Source: Microbacterium sp. MYb54
GTDB taxonomy: Bacteria > Actinomycetota > Actinomycetes > Actinomycetales > Microbacteriaceae
Assembly (NCBI RefSeq): GCF_002979515.1
Contig: NZ_PCPA01000020.1
Coordinates: forward strand, 1 to 61,423
Direction of reading: 5' to 3'
DNA length: 61,423 bases
In this document: piece after piece, positions 1 through 8,226 of the stretch
Position numbering within the stretch: the first letter of the stretch is position 1
Layout: every line of letters begins with the position of its first letter
The notes under the pieces: model-generated
Seen by the model: only the letters and a program-made list of their open reading frames with translations
What the model was told of the DNA's origin: nothing
Database searches by the model: none
Made by a program: the position numbers and the translations under genes

Positions 1-1030
1 CGGTGGCCCGAACTGCGGGCGGCACTGCTGGCCGGGACGGTCGGGGTCGCCGGAGTGTTGGCCGCGACCGGACCGGTGGAACAGGCCGGGAGTCGGGTCG
101 GGACGGCGGACCGGTTGCTCGCGGATGCGGAGCTCGCGGCGTATGCGCGCGGGATCCCGGCCGCCGGCACGACCGCAGGCCCGGATACGGATGCCGGGTC
201 GGGCGCGGATGATGGGTCGGATGCGGGCGTGGAGTGTGGCGTCGCGCCGGCGGCGACGCCGGAAGACCTCCGGATCCTCGCGCAGGTGATCGTTCAGTAC
301 CTCGACCCCGATGGTGCCGAGCCCGCGGACGACATCGCGATGCGGGCGCGCGGGATCATCCTCGGCCGGGCGAAAGACGGGGTGATCCCGATCCGGGGCG
401 GGCTGCTCCCGGAAGTCGCCGGACAACTGCAACGCATCTTCGACGCCTACCTGAACCCGAAAGTCGACGGCCCACCCCTCCCCGGAGTCATGTTCCGACC
501 CTCAGACGAGGCCGACGCGACGACGGCCACTGATGCGATCACAGCTGCGACCGGCGGGATGGACGACGCCGTCCTGCCCTCCGGAGACCCGGGACGAATG
601 GTCGACGCCCGCACCCGGGCGCAGAAACAGCACGACACCCTCGCCGCGGCCCTCGGCATCGCCGCTCGCCACGACGACATGCCCCGCCTCGGTTGTGCCG
701 CACCGACCCTGATCGTGTCGGTCACCGCCGACGACTATGCGACCGGGCATGGATGGGCGCATGTCGACGGCATCGACACCCCCGTCCCCACCCGCGTCGC
801 CGCACACACCGCCTGCGCGGGCGGCGTGCAACGAGTGCTGTTCGACCCACACGGGCGCATCATCGGGATCAGTACCACCGACCGGATCTTCACCACCCAC
901 CAACGCCGCGCGATCACCCTCCGCGACAAAGAATGCCTCATCCCCGGCTGCCACGTCCCTGCGACCTGGTGCGAAATCCACCACGTCCACGAACATGCCG
1001 ACGGCGGCCCCACCCACACCGACAACGGCG
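1..1030 (+). pseudogene. DUF222/HNH endonuclease, 5' portion, interrupted by element insertion
   Basis: Open in frame from base 1, so the true start lies outside the window. The product has the alanine-rich DUF222 region and then an HNH nuclease motif (CLIPGCHVPATWCEIHHVHE, about 945-1000, followed by DGGPTHTDNG). The frame matches the family up to Asp-Asn-Gly at 1021-1029 and then turns into unrelated sequence ending at a stop at 1138-1140. The missing C-terminus is found at 35031-35214 in the frame needed to complete the gene. DUF222/HNH genes are numerous in Microbacteriaceae and probably dispensable, which suits an integration target. The split copy is presumably inactive unless the element excises. 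Confidence 0.9.
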
Positions 1031-1048
1031 CAACTCGTAAGTCATACC
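1023..1048. other. attL: core repeat plus left attP arm
   Basis: Core CAACGGCG at 1023-1030 is followed at once by CAACTCGTAAGTCATACC (1031-1048). The reverse complement of that arm matches the right-end arm at 13 of 18 positions, as expected for the two halves of a serine-integrase attP separated by integration. Confidence 0.65.
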
Positions 1049-1136
1049 ATTCAGTGATGCCGCATAGTGCTCTGCGATGTAGTCCGGCGCGCGACGGAGA
1101 GTCATCCAACGTGGCTAGCGCACGATACAGGCCTGC

Positions 1137-2105
1137 CTAGAAGGGAGTGTCATAAGTGATCTGCCACCGGGGCTCACTACGGCAACCTCTAGCCTGCTTA
1201 GGTGTCCCATGTTCTCGGCCGAACGCAATCGAAGTGATTCCATTTTGCAGCGCGAAGGATAAAACGCACGTGAAGGCGTAATGATACGCAAGAGATCGAA
1301 ACTCGACATCGCTCGAAATAGCCACCGTGTGGGCTATGAGCGTACGGTCGTGCTTTGTCCACGCGACGTACCCGAGGTGCATTGGTCCTTTCAACAGCTC
1401 CGCCGCATAATGCTCCCCGGGCCTACCCAGATATCGTTGCAAACGCCACTCCGCAAGCAACGGATGCTCCGAGACGCCGTTGCGCTTAGAGGTGGCTACG
1501 ACGTCGTGTGCTGCCTCTCGACAAACGTCAGACGTGAGTACAGACGTGGTGTGCGTGAGATTCTCGCTTGCGGCAAGCTCAAAGTCCGTAGCCCACGTTC
1601 TCCTGTGCTTGCCGCTCAGCGAGTCAAGAAACTGAGGGAAGGAACGTGCACGGCCGACCTCGAGGATGTAGTGCGGAGCAGCAGGGATCACGCCTACCCG
1701 CACGTCGGGAACGTCCAGCAGCATCGCAAGGTCATCCGGCCGCACCGAAGGACTCATGACGTGATCCGCCTCGCGCAGAGAATGCCGGACAGCAGCACGG
1801 ACGTGGGGCGCGAGGCTGGAGCGACGGAGTTCGAAGTCTCGGTGGTCACTCCAGACCACGGAGGTGTGTTGCGCGAATCCACCCCCTACTAGCATCAAGC
1901 TGCCCCCTGCCTCCGAACGTCCAACGAAGCTGCCCAGCTCGGCGCCCAGAGTCGCTGCTTCTTCGACATAGACGAGTGGAACGCTTGCATCGCGCGAACC
2001 AAAGGCGCTAAAACTGACGCGCGTGTCTTGTCCGCACCAGACCCGCTCGTCGCGGAGCAGAAACGAATCGAAGCTCTCACGCTCCGTAGCCGTGAAGGAC
2101 CTCAT
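1137..2105 (-). CDS. GNAT/FemAB-like acyltransferase, paralogue 1
   Basis: A 322-residue protein starting at ATG 2105 with a good ribosome site (GGGAGAAG). It resembles the BioF2/FemAB-like GNAT acyltransferases that transfer acyl or aminoacyl groups to amines. It aligns with the products at 15812-16930 and 19311-20270: shared blocks include VGGGFAQ near the N-terminus, SPSVRPDDL, AEWRLQRYLGRPGEH and a C-terminal FGREHGTPKQARGC. It is the first gene inside the left end of the element and ends about 100 bp from attL. It shares direction with the peptide-NTase-cyclase-decarboxylase-condensation operon but is separated from it by 249 bp. Donor and acceptor are unknown. Confidence 0.6.
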   Translation of the reverse strand: MRSFTATERESFDSFLLRDERVWCGQDTRVSFSAFGSRDASVPLVYVEEAATLGAELGSFVGRSEAGGSLMLVGGGFAQHTSVVWSDHRDFELRRSSLAPHVRAAVRHSLREADHVMSPSVRPDDLAMLLDVPDVRVGVIPAAPHYILEVGRARSFPQFLDSLSGKHRRTWATDFELAASENLTHTTSVLTSDVCREAAHDVVATSKRNGVSEHPLLAEWRLQRYLGRPGEHYAAELLKGPMHLGYVAWTKHDRTLIAHTVAISSDVEFRSLAYHYAFTCVLSFALQNGITSIAFGREHGTPKQARGCRSEPRWQITYDTPF

Positions 2106-2354
2106 GCGGCTTCTCCCTGCCTGAACACTGGCTCGACGCTCCGTCTACCGGAGTTCAATGCTACAGAGTCCCGTACGCCCGACCGCCCGTCCCTCCACGA
2201 GCCATGAACCTGAGCGTCTTGATGACGCGCCATTTGCAACCACCAATTCGAACGATGCCTACGGCAAGATTTACGAAGAATTCAGGCGGACGATGTCGCC
2301 GTAATGGTCACGCACAATACACCAAGCAAATCCATCGCCGTCGCCGATAGGACG

Positions 2355-3674
2355 TCACTGACGAAGTAGCGTACCGACCGAGATATCTGGATTCGCATCG
2401 ACTGCATCCCAATACTCACCGAGGCTCCTGGCGAACGATTCCGCACCGCTGCGACTCCAGGCTTCGGCTTGGTATCTGAGCATCAAATCCACACCAGAAT
2501 CGCTGATCAAAAAGAAAGAAGCGGAACCGTCGCGCGCCACACCGGCTTCAAGCGGAGGACGGGCATTCACCTGGCACCCATCAAGACGCATCGATACCGC
2601 GACGCGAAGATCCTGCACATCGATAAAGCACCCGGGGCGCCACCCCTTGAATGCTAGACGAGCAGGTTGGAGACGCTCCTGCAGATAAGGGATCGGAAGG
2701 TGATTGCTAACGCCTTCAAACACCGACGCCATAACGCCCGCACATAGACTCCTGAACGATTCACCCGGGTCCACTCTATGCCTGTGAACGATGCTGCTGC
2801 TAAACCAGCCAACTGACCGAGAATACTCCGGCGGACGCAATCCTACCGGAACGTGAGTAGTTCGAACACTCACTCCGGAGCGGGCTCGGGACAAAATGTG
2901 AGTGGCAAGAATCAGCGCAAAGGGCGTAACTCTGAATCTGCGAGACAACGCGGAAAGGTCACGAGCGTAATGCCACCGAACCCAGCTGGTCGTTCGCCCG
3001 GAGCCTTGCGGGGCATGCGCACCGGGCATCACCTCTTCACCCAAGGGAGCTAAGGGATCGAGCCTTCGACGCCAATAATCCAACCGACGCTCCCCTTCTT
3101 GACCACGGGAGGATCGCTGCTGATCGGCGGCGAACGAGAAGTAGGATGGGACGCTTTCCGGACCAGCTTTCTCGGGCGATGAATATAAGAACGACAGGTC
3201 CTTCTCGACAATTTCCCAGGACAACCGGTCAACAGCTAGATGGTCTGCTACTAAACACAAGACAAATCGCCCCGCTCCTTCAGACCAAAGATAGGCTGCA
3301 AGCTTCAGATCGTCACCCTTGAATCGGCGCATTTGATAGCGAGTTAGTTCCTCGGGGGTCGGAGATCCGGTGCTTCGATTGAGAACGAAGGGTACGTCAC
3401 TCACACCGGCATTTCTGGGAACTTCGGCTCGATCATCGTAAGTAAAACGAAGCGCCTCATGCCTTTCAAACAACCTGCGAAACGCACGCTCCAGCCTCGA
3501 TGCGTCAAGGGGCCCAGAGATCTCATATACTGCGGACAAGTTATTCGCCGGCAGAGGCACGCCGTCGAGGCGCAATAGCGAATCGCGACGTAGCCTTAGA
3601 TCTTGCTGATATGAAAGAGGACGTGTCGCTCCAGCCTGAATCTCCTCGTGTCTCTGATCACTCAAACCGATCAC
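2355..3674 (-). CDS. freestanding NRPS condensation-domain protein
   Basis: A 439-residue single-domain condensation (C) protein. These enzymes join a carrier-bound acyl or aminoacyl group to an amine or alcohol. The HHxxxDG motif reads D144-H145-Leu-Ala-Val-D149-R150, keeping the second, catalytic His and the Asp but replacing the first His and the Gly. N-terminal RPLSYQQ and the later PVGLRPPE and VGWFSSS regions fit the two-lobed C fold. The start is a GTG overlapping the upstream stop (GTGA), so it is translationally coupled to the flavoprotein gene. Its partner carrier protein is probably the discrete PCP at 10892. The altered motif leaves open an ester-forming or other acyl-transfer role. 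Confidence 0.75.
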   Translation of the reverse strand: MIGLSDQRHEEIQAGATRPLSYQQDLRLRRDSLLRLDGVPLPANNLSAVYEISGPLDASRLERAFRRLFERHEALRFTYDDRAEVPRNAGVSDVPFVLNRSTGSPTPEELTRYQMRRFKGDDLKLAAYLWSEGAGRFVLCLVADHLAVDRLSWEIVEKDLSFLYSSPEKAGPESVPSYFSFAADQQRSSRGQEGERRLDYWRRRLDPLAPLGEEVMPGAHAPQGSGRTTSWVRWHYARDLSALSRRFRVTPFALILATHILSRARSGVSVRTTHVPVGLRPPEYSRSVGWFSSSIVHRHRVDPGESFRSLCAGVMASVFEGVSNHLPIPYLQERLQPARLAFKGWRPGCFIDVQDLRVAVSMRLDGCQVNARPPLEAGVARDGSASFFLISDSGVDLMLRYQAEAWSRSGAESFARSLGEYWDAVDANPDISVGTLLRQ

Positions 3675-4213
3675 CCGTTCACTGAATCCATGCCGCGTCC
3701 TTCGATTGCGGCAACGAGATCTTCAACCTTCTGAATTACGGCTATCGGATTATAGCCGATCGGCTCAAAGACCTCTCCAGACTCTGAACTCCATCGTACA
3801 CTGGGCTCGAATACCTCATGACCTCGACCGCGTAGCGCCGCGACGTTGTCTACGGTCGCTTCCGAGGTCCACATCGATCGATTCATTGCGGGAAAGAAAT
3901 GCACTGTACCCGCCCACGCGACAATGGTCGCCTGCAGCAGATTACTGGCGCTCCCATTCGCTGCGGCTGAAAGACTGTTTGCAGTAGCGGGCGCCACCAG
4001 AAAGGCGTCACCCCAAGATGCGCACTCAATATGGGACGCTGTACGCCATCCGCGGTCCGTAAGTGCTTGCTTGACTAGTCGTCGCGGCAAGAACTGTCTG
4101 GCACTATCGGTAACAATGACCCTGAGCTTGTGCCCTTCCTGCTGGAGCGCGTTGAACACCTCACCGCTCGTGGGGGCGTAGCTAGATCCTGAGATTCCGA
4201 GAACGATTTTCAT
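3671..4213 (-). CDS. HFCD-family flavoprotein, predicted peptidyl-cysteine decarboxylase
   Basis: 180 residues of the homo-oligomeric flavin-containing Cys decarboxylase (HFCD) family, which includes Dfp/PPC decarboxylase and LanD (EpiD, MrsD). Visible motifs are the catalytic His61 in SHIECASWGD, the VAPATAN flavin-binding block (73-79) and PAMN at 109-112. The substrate-clamp Cys that phosphopantothenoylcysteine decarboxylase uses for reduction is absent in the C-terminal part, so an oxidative, enethiol-forming LanD-like reaction is more likely than pantetheine synthesis. It lies in an operon with the cyclase and headed by a 19-residue peptide ending in Cys, an obvious candidate substrate. 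The host should carry its own coaBC elsewhere. Confidence 0.8.
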   Translation of the reverse strand: MKIVLGISGSSYAPTSGEVFNALQQEGHKLRVIVTDSARQFLPRRLVKQALTDRGWRTASHIECASWGDAFLVAPATANSLSAAANGSASNLLQATIVAWAGTVHFFPAMNRSMWTSEATVDNVAALRGRGHEVFEPSVRWSSESGEVFEPIGYNPIAVIQKVEDLVAAIEGRGMDSVNG

Positions 4214-4232
4214 CTATGAGCTATCGCGTTCA

Positions 4233-5471
4233 CTAGAGAAATGCTTCTAGGCCCACGCCATCGGACGAGCCGAGAAGCGACCCTATACGCTCCATTGCTG
4301 CGAATAGCTCGGGCTCTGACACCTCGTCAAGATACTGGCATCGCCCTAGGCCGAGAGCCGGAGCCGGAGCCATCAATGAGACCCCGCCTCTCTTCTCTTG
4401 AATTGCTGCTTGTGCCGAGATGAGGAGCGCTCCATCGTGCAGACCCGGGTGGAGCACTGACAGACCCAAAGCCTGGAACAGGCGAATCTGCCGAACCAAA
4501 TCTGACTGCGCAAGAAGTCCTTTTTCCACTGATATGGCGCTCGTGAGTGCCATATCAATGCTCACTGCGTGTCCGTGCATCAAACCGAGCGGCCTTTCGA
4601 AACCAGGACTCCACGTGTGTCCGAAAGCGTGTGGGCGCGACTGGTGGACCTCGAAGTAATTAGGCCCCTCATGACGCAGATATGAAACCAGGGCGGCGTG
4701 AAGGATAGCGGAAGCAAGATCTCTCGGTGCGTGCGGCATTTGAAACTTGGTTTCGATGAGCGCAGTCCCGTGCTCTTCGATCTTTTCAAGAAGGTCGATA
4801 TCATCGACAAGCGCCATTTTCACGATTTCTGCAACGCCGTGGCGAACATGCTTTGATGCGAGAGTCTCAAGCAAGGTGGGGTCCGCGAAGGCCACAACGG
4901 GAGGATGGTAGACACCTGCGGAATTTTTGAACTGGTCTGCGTTCACACAAGTTCGCGGCGAGGGACCGGCGTCAATCGCGGAGACGACCGACGTTCCGAC
5001 CATCACGTACGGCGTACGCCGGTGAAGTAGAGCGCACGCCAACCCCGCGACATCCGCGACTACTCCCCCTCCTACGACCAGGACCCGCTCATCCCGACTA
5101 ACGCGTGCTCCGTCTGCTCCCAGGGCACGCAAGAGACCCATGACGGAAGCCATCGTCTTCTCCGATTCGCTGCTGGGGCACTCAATGAATAAGACCGGAA
5201 TAGCGCGGGTGGTGAAGTATGACTCGATTCGCGGGCCCAGTGTCTTCCTGAGGTCCTCCGCAACGACGACGACTACACGCTGCGCACCCTCGTATGCGGA
5301 CGCGAGCGCGGGGTTGTCAGGGTTGAACAGGGCGACGGTCACTCGGGTCTCAGTCTCGATGCGAAGCTCACAGACAACTCGGATGGCTCCCGTCGTGCCA
5401 TCGTGGGTAAGACCGCCGCTGACCGAGTAGGGAATGACTGTCGTGGAGACCGCTTGCTCAGCCAGCGTCAT
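4233..5471 (-). CDS. sugar phosphate cyclase, 2-epi-5-epi-valiolone synthase-like
   Basis: 412 residues of the dehydroquinate-synthase superfamily, with the NAD-binding GGGVVADVAG (134-143) and an EEVS-type signature rather than a DHQ synthase one: IDAGPSPRTCVN, KNSAGVYHPP (182-191), GVAEIVKMALVDD, FGHTWSPGFE and LMHGHAVSIDMAL. The metal-binding Glu and two His can be placed in GVAE, GHTW and HGHAV. EEVS-type enzymes cyclise sedoheptulose 7-phosphate to C7 cyclitols, the precursors of acarbose, validamycin and cetoniacytone. The start overlaps the upstream stop (ATGA). Exact product stereochemistry, and whether it is EEVS or another cyclase subtype, cannot be decided by reading. Confidence 0.82.
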   Translation of the reverse strand: MTLAEQAVSTTVIPYSVSGGLTHDGTTGAIRVVCELRIETETRVTVALFNPDNPALASAYEGAQRVVVVVAEDLRKTLGPRIESYFTTRAIPVLFIECPSSESEKTMASVMGLLRALGADGARVSRDERVLVVGGGVVADVAGLACALLHRRTPYVMVGTSVVSAIDAGPSPRTCVNADQFKNSAGVYHPPVVAFADPTLLETLASKHVRHGVAEIVKMALVDDIDLLEKIEEHGTALIETKFQMPHAPRDLASAILHAALVSYLRHEGPNYFEVHQSRPHAFGHTWSPGFERPLGLMHGHAVSIDMALTSAISVEKGLLAQSDLVRQIRLFQALGLSVLHPGLHDGALLISAQAAIQEKRGGVSLMAPAPALGLGRCQYLDEVSEPELFAAMERIGSLLGSSDGVGLEAFL

Positions 5472-6397
5472 CGGACAGCACCGCGCAACTCAAGCTGGAC
5501 GCGGTCTCCCATCACGTCGCGGACCATTTGAAGCACGGAATCGTCTACGCCGTGCGTCATGAGACGCTCATCCAGAACGCGACGCCACCACGTAACATCC
5601 CATCCCACGACGTCAAGCGGAATCTCCGAGTCTTCCGGGTCCGCTAGGGCGCGATAAACCCCCAACACCTCGCGTTTGTCCGAAATGTCAGCAGACCTCG
5701 CGATGTTGAGGGCCTCTCGCAGTGATTCTCCAGTTTGACCCAAAGATTCGAGTGAAGGACCGCTAAGAATCCACTTCTTATCTGGCGGCAACTGGCCACG
5801 GTTAAGGTAGGCGATCGATGCCAGCAGCTCAGCCAAATAGAAGATCTGGCTTGTCCAAGCGAGAACTTCCGAGCGGAGAAAACCCTGGTAAACTGACCGC
5901 CAGTAGTGAATAGCATATCGAGTGATCAGAGCGGAGGCTAAGTCCTCTCCAACTTTGCGTATCTGGAAGGATTCGAGCATGACTTTGTGGGCCGCAATAA
6001 GCCCCTGCTTGTCAACTTGGACGTCCATCGTCCAGTAGTTCTCGAGGTTCTCCATGTAGTCCTGATCGAGCGACGGCGTTGTCGCACAAAAGTCGCTAAG
6101 GAGTTCGATTCTTAGGATCTTGAGGTTCAGTATCCTGGACTCCACCAGCACGTTGAGTACTACATAGTCCGCCCACGAGTCGTTTCGCCCCTCCTCGAGG
6201 TTTGACTCTTCAAGACCTTCAGGTAGCACTTCGTTCCAGACGAATGCTTGGCTGAGCTCTGTGTCGGGTGCGCAAAACACCCAGAGGTCGATATCGGAAT
6301 ATTCATCGTCGTACTTTCGACGCACCGAGGCGCAGTAAGCGACACCCGTGACATGCGGGTTCAGGGTCAAATGATCAATAACATCCGATATCAACAT
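5468..6397 (-). CDS. nucleotidyltransferase-fold protein
   Basis: 309 residues. The N-terminus has the DNA polymerase beta-like (MNT/aminoglycoside nucleotidyltransferase) signature: ASVRRKYDDEYSDIDLWVF, with the metal-binding Asp-x-Asp in SDIDL and Ala-Ser in place of the usual Gly-Ser. The helical C-terminal part resembles the substrate-binding half of small-molecule nucleotidyltransferases. ATG 6397 has a good ribosome site (GAGGAA). It follows the 19-residue peptide ORF by 95 bp and is coupled to the cyclase (4-bp overlap). It may adenylylate or otherwise activate a cyclitol intermediate; a self-resistance role is the alternative. Confidence 0.65.
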   Translation of the reverse strand: MLISDVIDHLTLNPHVTGVAYCASVRRKYDDEYSDIDLWVFCAPDTELSQAFVWNEVLPEGLEESNLEEGRNDSWADYVVLNVLVESRILNLKILRIELLSDFCATTPSLDQDYMENLENYWTMDVQVDKQGLIAAHKVMLESFQIRKVGEDLASALITRYAIHYWRSVYQGFLRSEVLAWTSQIFYLAELLASIAYLNRGQLPPDKKWILSGPSLESLGQTGESLREALNIARSADISDKREVLGVYRALADPEDSEIPLDVVGWDVTWWRRVLDERLMTHGVDDSVLQMVRDVMGDRVQLELRGAVR

Positions 6398-6492
6398 AGT
6401 TCCTCATTGGGTGACAGGTTCAAATATTGCGCGGCATGAGTAGGGCGGTGGCGCCAAGATCGCTCTCAGCGCCACCAACACTATCTCGCTGA

Positions 6493-6552
6493 TCAACAGG
6501 GCTTCGCCTGCTGGACCGGCTTCTGAACCGGACGCTTCTTGATGATGCTCAC
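6493..6552 (-). CDS. candidate 19-residue scaffold/precursor peptide with C-terminal Cys
   Basis: A GTG at 6552 preceded by a near-ideal ribosome site (GGAAGGAG, 5-base spacer) opens a frame of 19 codons, MSIIKKRPVQKPVQQAKPC, ending at TGA 6493. A longer in-frame version from 6738 runs antisense into the kinase start at 6674 and lacks such a ribosome site, so the short form is preferred. It is first in the minus-strand operon peptide-NTase-cyclase-HFCD decarboxylase-condensation. The C-terminal Pro-Cys suits an HFCD enzyme, which acts on C-terminal Cys. It is basic and rich in Pro/Gln/Lys, more like a carrier or scaffold than a classical leader-core precursor. No homologue is known to me. Confidence 0.5.
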   Translation of the reverse strand: MSIIKKRPVQKPVQQAKPC

Positions 6553-6557
6553 AATGA

Positions 6558-6565
6558 CTCCTTCC
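6558..6565 (-). promoter_or_regulatory. strong ribosome-binding site of the 19-residue peptide
   Basis: The minus strand reads GGAAGGAG five bases before the GTG at 6552. It is one of the best Shine-Dalgarno matches in the cluster and the main reason for calling such a short gene. A further tiny ORF (MRVADIRRQQSTRKESL) overlaps this GTG by GTGA. Confidence 0.6.
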
Positions 6566-6673
6566 GCGTTGATTGCTGGCGACGGATGTCCGCCACCCGC
6601 ATGGTAACCTACGTCGCGTGCCCCCGCAGAGATTCGCAGAGGTGCGAGGCGTACGTCGGGAGGAAGACCATCG

Positions 6674-7255
6674 ATGACAGTTGAGACGGGGCCGGAGTGC
6701 ACGTTGGTGACGATTACAGGCGGGGCTGGAGCAGGCAAGACGACTATCGCCGCTGCGTTGTCCGTGGCTCTGAACGCTCCGGTGGTCTACCTCGACGACT
6801 ACTACCTCACCGACCTTGAGAAAGCCCCGACATACCACGATGAGAACGGTGTCGAGCGAGTTGACGTCGGCGACCCGCGAGCCATCGATTGGGAGTCCGC
6901 GACTATAGCCGTATCGAGCGCCATGGCCGAACGATCCTTGGTGGTTGTCGACGGTCTCTTTGCGGCTTCAATCTCCCTAAACCTCTCGGCCAGCATCCAG
7001 CGCTTGGACGTGTACATCGACTTGGAAGACGATCTGCGCCTTGTGCGGCGGATTCAGAGCAAGGTAATAGACGGCGACCTACCTATCGAGGCTCTTCTTT
7101 GGAACTACGTGAATCTGCGAAGGCAAGCATTCATCGTACACACCCTTCCGTGGCGTGACCGCTCTCACATAGTCTTGCCCGGCGACGCCGAAACTTCGAA
7201 CAATGTGGCTACGATCGTCACAACTCTTGGAAGACGAATGGATCGGCTTTCCTGA
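6674..7255 (+). CDS. uridine kinase-like P-loop kinase
   Basis: 193 residues with P-loop GGAGAGKTT near residue 16, a Leu-Asp-Asp-Tyr-Tyr strand typical of the uridine kinase/phosphoribulokinase group, a VVVDGLF Walker-B-like strand and an NYVNLRRQAF region before the C-terminus. The ATG follows GGGAGGAAG. These kinases phosphorylate small hydroxylated substrates; here a cyclitol or sugar intermediate is a natural guess. It is divergent from the peptide operon, leaving about 120 bp for promoters in both directions, and its 3' end overlaps the convergent CobU-like gene by 38 bp. Confidence 0.7.
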   Translation: MTVETGPECTLVTITGGAGAGKTTIAAALSVALNAPVVYLDDYYLTDLEKAPTYHDENGVERVDVGDPRAIDWESATIAVSSAMAERSLVVVDGLFAASISLNLSASIQRLDVYIDLEDDLRLVRRIQSKVIDGDLPIEALLWNYVNLRRQAFIVHTLPWRDRSHIVLPGDAETSNNVATIVTTLGRRMDRLS

Positions 7256-7721
7256 GTTCGACAACGCGGCCCGCAGCAACCCAAAAGCAATTCTTGGCGG
7301 CAGCGGACAGGCAGTTATTCGCAAATCGCAGAAGATTGACTACTTCTTCTGAGCTTCCTGCAAATGCGGAATCAGGGTCACATGAGACCACGACAGTTGA
7401 CGACTTCCGAACTGCTAAGGCGAAAATAACCGCCTCAATTTCATCGAGCTCAGGTCGAGAGTTGACGAGCCAACTGTTGACATCGTCGAGCAAGATCGGC
7501 ACATCGTGGATGGATTGAAGAGCGTTCTGTAGTGCTTTCGGCTCTTCAATCACTGACCAATGCGATGGTCTGGACGACCGGTGCTTTGCGAGTCGAAATT
7601 CGTCTACGCTACTCCCCAGTAGGCCCGTCGCCAGATAAGTCACTTGGGCTTGACCGGAAATCGCGCTCTGCGCAATCGCGGATTTTCCGGAACCGCTTGC
7701 TCCGATCAGAACAGTCAGCAC
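7218..7721 (-). CDS. CobU-like kinase/guanylyltransferase
   Basis: 167 residues resembling the bifunctional adenosylcobinamide kinase/guanylyltransferase CobU: P-loop GASGSGKS (7-14), YLATG, then FRLAKHRSSRPSHW with His47 at the place of the guanylylated His, and Glu-Glu-Pro. No other cobalamin gene is nearby, so a role in the cluster is more likely, for example phosphorylating or GMP-activating an intermediate. The GTG start lies inside the end of the HIT gene (7-bp overlap), so the two are co-translated. Confidence 0.7.
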   Translation of the reverse strand: MLTVLIGASGSGKSAIAQSAISGQAQVTYLATGLLGSSVDEFRLAKHRSSRPSHWSVIEEPKALQNALQSIHDVPILLDDVNSWLVNSRPELDEIEAVIFALAVRKSSTVVVSCDPDSAFAGSSEEVVNLLRFANNCLSAAAKNCFWVAAGRVVELRKADPFVFQEL

Positions 7722-8179
7722 TGGTGCTCCCGCCGCGCTAGCACCTCACGCAGCGTTCCTGCCTGTTTAAGTAGTTCGAACGGGGGCACGTGAAGAAACT
7801 CGTGTTCTCTTGCACCAACCGAAGCCCAATAGTCATCGTCCTGATATCGCGGAACTACGTGCCAGTGTTCGTGATCGACATGTTGTCCAATTTTTGTGCC
7901 TACATGCTGGTGAACAGTCACCCCATCGGCTTCGAACGCTGACTGAACAGCGACCATGAGAGCCCGCGTCATCATCGCGAGCGACGTCACGACAGCTTCT
8001 GGAAGCTCGACCCCCGACTGGTGGTGTTGAACGGGAGCTACACCCACGTGACCTCTGTTGGCGGGCCGCTGGTCGCGGCTCATGTACACAATCGCGGCGT
8101 CGTTCTTGACCACCACGCTCTCATCGGGGTCGAGAGCGATCCTGCATATGAAGCATCCCGGCTGAACATCTACTCGCAT
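7715..8179 (-). CDS. HIT-family nucleotide hydrolase/transferase
   Basis: 154 residues of the histidine-triad family. The triad is His103-Glu-His105-Trp-His107, followed by VVPR. An N-terminal Cys pair (CFIC, 9-12) may bind zinc. HIT proteins cleave or transfer nucleotides through a nucleotidyl-His intermediate. It forms an operon with the CobU-like gene. Together with the kinase and the NTase-fold protein it suggests a nucleotide-activated intermediate that is made and later resolved. Confidence 0.78.
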   Translation of the reverse strand: MRVDVQPGCFICRIALDPDESVVVKNDAAIVYMSRDQRPANRGHVGVAPVQHHQSGVELPEAVVTSLAMMTRALMVAVQSAFEADGVTVHQHVGTKIGQHVDHEHWHVVPRYQDDDYWASVGAREHEFLHVPPFELLKQAGTLREVLARREHQC

Positions 8180-8211
8180 CGCTCAAGTCTGCCCTAGAAG
8201 CCTGCGATCGG

Positions 8212-8226
8212 TATAGGTTCGAACCA
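8212..8226 (+). promoter_or_regulatory. -10-like element placed for a leaderless start
   Basis: TATAGG at 8212-8217 lies eight bases before the ATG at 8226, so transcription would begin at or next to the A of the start codon. No Shine-Dalgarno is visible. Leaderless mRNAs are common in actinobacteria. The -35 region is poor. Confidence 0.4.

Noticed and set aside
3671..4213. HFCD flavoprotein as the host coenzyme A enzyme CoaBC
   Set aside because: It is a lone decarboxylase domain without the ligase half and lacks the reductive Cys region, and it sits in a biosynthetic operon.
6493..6738. 81-residue form of the Cys-terminated peptide
   Set aside because: It would run 65 bp antisense into the kinase gene and lacks a ribosome site; the internal GTG at 6552 has a near-ideal one. 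Kept only as an alternative start.
6404..6838. 144-residue minus-strand frame over the peptide region
   Set aside because: Arg/Ser-rich, overlaps the kinase by 165 bp, no family resemblance.
7218..7721. CobU-like gene as part of a cobalamin operon
   Set aside because: No other cobalamin gene is in the window; overlap with the HIT gene and cluster context point elsewhere.
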